A DNA stretch of 64,000 bases, from assembly GCA_024401395.1 (NCBI GenBank), contig JAKSLD010000007.1, positions 62,001 to 126,000 of the forward strand. The letters are read 5' to 3'. Position 1 is the first letter of the stretch; each line of letters starts with the position of its first letter. Position numbers and translations under genes: made by a program. The stretch comes from Bacteroidales bacterium. Its GTDB lineage: Bacteria > Bacteroidota > Bacteroidia > Bacteroidales > Marinilabiliaceae. Shown in pieces: positions 62,794 through 64,000 of the stretch. Under the pieces are notes generated by a model. It was not told the origin of the DNA, did not search any database, and saw only the letters and a program-made list of their open reading frames with translations.

Positions 62794-62825
62794 CAAAAAT
62801 ATAAATAACAATGTTATAAATCAAA
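62794..62825 (-). promoter_or_regulatory. Promoter of the histidine phosphatase gene
   Basis: On the minus strand, TTTG (62825-62822), a 20-nt spacer, and TATTTTTG (62801-62794). Confidence 0.8.
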
Positions 62826-62919
62826 TCTGACGATGCAAAGTTACGATGGAGAGAAACTAAAAAAAATGCTGCTATCGAGCATTGCCCGTTAGCAGCATTA
62901 AATCTATACTCAGTTTTAA

Positions 62920-63345
62920 TTAATTCTCTCCGAATGAAATAGCGTTCGTTAGTTCGTTGACGTCATTTGCCTGATGAGGGAAGAACTCCTGGAGTTTCTC
63001 GCCACAGCGACGGACACCATTACACAGGCCCTCGACAAATTCACCTTGACGGAACTTAGCCTCCATTTCCTGAGCTACATCATCCCAAAAGTTCTTAGGC
63101 ACCTTTTTGTCGATACCCACATCGCCGATAACAGCGAATTTTCTGCTTTCGTAGGCGAAATAGAATAAAACGCCATTGCGTAACTCAGTCTTGTGCATAG
63201 ACAACATATGGAAAGTGCGGACAGCAGCTTCGATGATGTCTCCGTCACACTTCTTATCAATGTGTACACGCATTTCGCCCGAGCAATTTAACTCAGCGTC
63301 CTCTATGGCCTTTTCAATAACCTTGCATTCTTCTTCAGAAAACAT
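62920..63345 (-). CDS. TPM domain protein
   Basis: A 141-residue soluble TPM-domain protein: EEECKVIEKAIEDAELNCSG, EMRVHIDKKC, NGVLFYFAYESRKFAVIGD, GIDKKVPKNFWDDV. TPM domains occur in phosphatase-like and photosystem-associated proteins; in bacteria they are usually paired with LemA, as here (21 nt after lemA). The role is unknown. No signal peptide or membrane helix is visible, unlike the longer YgcG-type members. Confidence 0.88.
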   Translation of the reverse strand: MFSEEECKVIEKAIEDAELNCSGEMRVHIDKKCDGDIIEAAVRTFHMLSMHKTELRNGVLFYFAYESRKFAVIGDVGIDKKVPKNFWDDVAQEMEAKFRQGEFVEGLCNGVRRCGEKLQEFFPHQANDVNELTNAISFGEN

Positions 63346-63366
63346 AGTCTTGAGATTAAGGAATTA

Positions 63367-63936
63367 TTAGAATTCTACTTTTGGAGCCTTCTCTGCACCT
63401 TTGTCAGCCTCGAAATATGGCTTAGATTCGAAGTTGAACATACCAGCAATGAGGTTTGAAGGGAACTTACGTATATAAGTATTGTAATCTCTTGCTGCTT
63501 CGTTGAACTTATTGCGCTCCACTGCAATACGGTTCTCTGTCCCCTCTAGCTGTGCCTGGAGTTCCTTGAAATTCTCGTTAGCCTTCAACTCCGGATAAGA
63601 CTCTTGGATAACCAAAAGACGAGACAAAGCGCTTGACAAGCCATCCTGAGCCTGCTGGAACTGTTTGATATTCTCTGACGAAAGGTTAGAAGCATCGATT
63701 GTAGTCTGTGTTACCTTAGAGCGAGCCTCAACGACTGCCTGTAGAGTCTCAGACTCATGAGCGGCGTAGCCCTTTACTGTCGCAACGAGGTTAGGAATCA
63801 AATCGGCACGACGCTGATATACATTCTCAACCTGAGCCCATTGAGCATCAACGGCCTCCTGCTTTTCAACCATAGTGTTATATCCGCAACTTGTGAGGAA
63901 TGGGATAAGGATTAGATAAAGAAGTAACTTTTTCAT
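63367..63936 (-). CDS. LemA family lipoprotein
   Basis: A 189-residue LemA protein. The N-terminal lipoprotein signal (MKKLLLYLILIPFLTSC) is followed by the family core: MVEKQEAVDAQWAQVENVYQ, RRADLIPNLVATVKGYA, HESETLQAVVEARSKVTQ and RDYNTYIRKFPSN. The start at 63936 is chosen for the signal peptide over the ATG at 63957. LemA proteins are envelope proteins of unknown function, usually found with TPM-domain proteins. Another TPM/YgcG gene could lie beyond the window edge. Confidence 0.94.
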   Translation of the reverse strand: MKKLLLYLILIPFLTSCGYNTMVEKQEAVDAQWAQVENVYQRRADLIPNLVATVKGYAAHESETLQAVVEARSKVTQTTIDASNLSSENIKQFQQAQDGLSSALSRLLVIQESYPELKANENFKELQAQLEGTENRIAVERNKFNEAARDYNTYIRKFPSNLIAGMFNFESKPYFEADKGAEKAPKVEF

Positions 63937-64000
63937 CTTGGTACTTTTTGATATCACGAAGATACAACATTTTTTGTAAATATTGATAGGTAGAAAAAAA

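Overview
The window is a chromosomal segment of a member of the Bacteroidota, most likely order Bacteroidales. The support is: a SusC/SusD polysaccharide utilisation locus with a BACON-domain GH16; Bacteroidetes families (DUF6377, GldB-like, DUF6057, DUF4867); many promoters of the Bacteroidetes type (TTTG, about 20 nt, TAnnTTTG); start codons that mostly lack Shine-Dalgarno sequences; and a tmRNA whose tag reads GENNYALAA. The genus cannot be fixed from this sequence alone. I saw no tRNA or rRNA gene, CRISPR array, insertion sequence or prophage.

Layout. 0.1-8.7 kb: a DUF6377 membrane regulator, then an exported glycosidase cluster (six-hairpin glycosidase, GH31, GH2). 8.8-15.2 kb: an accessory-looking stretch with a gene remnant, a DUF2975/XRE pair with palindromic operators around its promoter, an unknown minus-strand gene, a metallophosphoesterase, a PnuC-type transporter and a zeta-toxin module. 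15.3-23.4 kb: tmRNA and a housekeeping run (plsC, prfC, purM, prfA, two FKBP isomerases, glyA). 23.6-30.2 kb: two GH51 arabinofuranosidases, a DUF4867 protein, a MATE exporter and an AlaX-like editing protein. 30.4-41.4 kb: a beta-glucan-type PUL (SusC, SusD, a triple-repeat surface glycan-binding lipoprotein, GH16, GH3), followed by an orphan GAF/PAS histidine kinase. 43.8-49.7 kb: DUF2461, a GldB-like lipoprotein, an Rpn-family nuclease with a coiled repeat tail, rubrerythrin, prs and ribosomal protein L25. 49.8-51.8 kb: a GH5 lipoprotein. 51.8-56.3 kb: a Phe/Tyr biosynthesis operon (prephenate dehydratase, aminotransferase, DAHP synthase-chorismate mutase, prephenate dehydrogenase). 56.3-64 kb: aat, a DIP1984 protein, a cysteine/heme-motif cluster, a histidine phosphatase, TPM and LemA proteins.

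Two signals stand out. First, the aromatic operon is preceded by a 22-residue leader peptide with ten Phe/Tyr codons. Its stop codon lies in a segment that can pair with the left arm of an intrinsic terminator, which is the architecture of ribosome-mediated attenuation. Second, many spacers carry a dispersed family of degenerate tandem repeats with an 11-nt period. Several arrays are headed by an A-rich segment and TT(A/G)CGA(T/G)(G/C)AA. Every copy I found reads on the plus strand whatever the direction of nearby genes, and two copies lie inside genes (the GldB-like gene and the DUF6057 gene). I do not recognise this family; it is the best candidate for something undescribed.

The carbohydrate genes act together. 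GH16 and SusCD would bind and import beta-glucan fragments, GH3 and GH5 would cut beta-glucosidic links, and the GH51, GH31 and GH2 enzymes suit arabinose-, xylose-, glucose- and galactose-bearing plant hemicelluloses. All functional calls come from motif recognition by eye; no database search was run.
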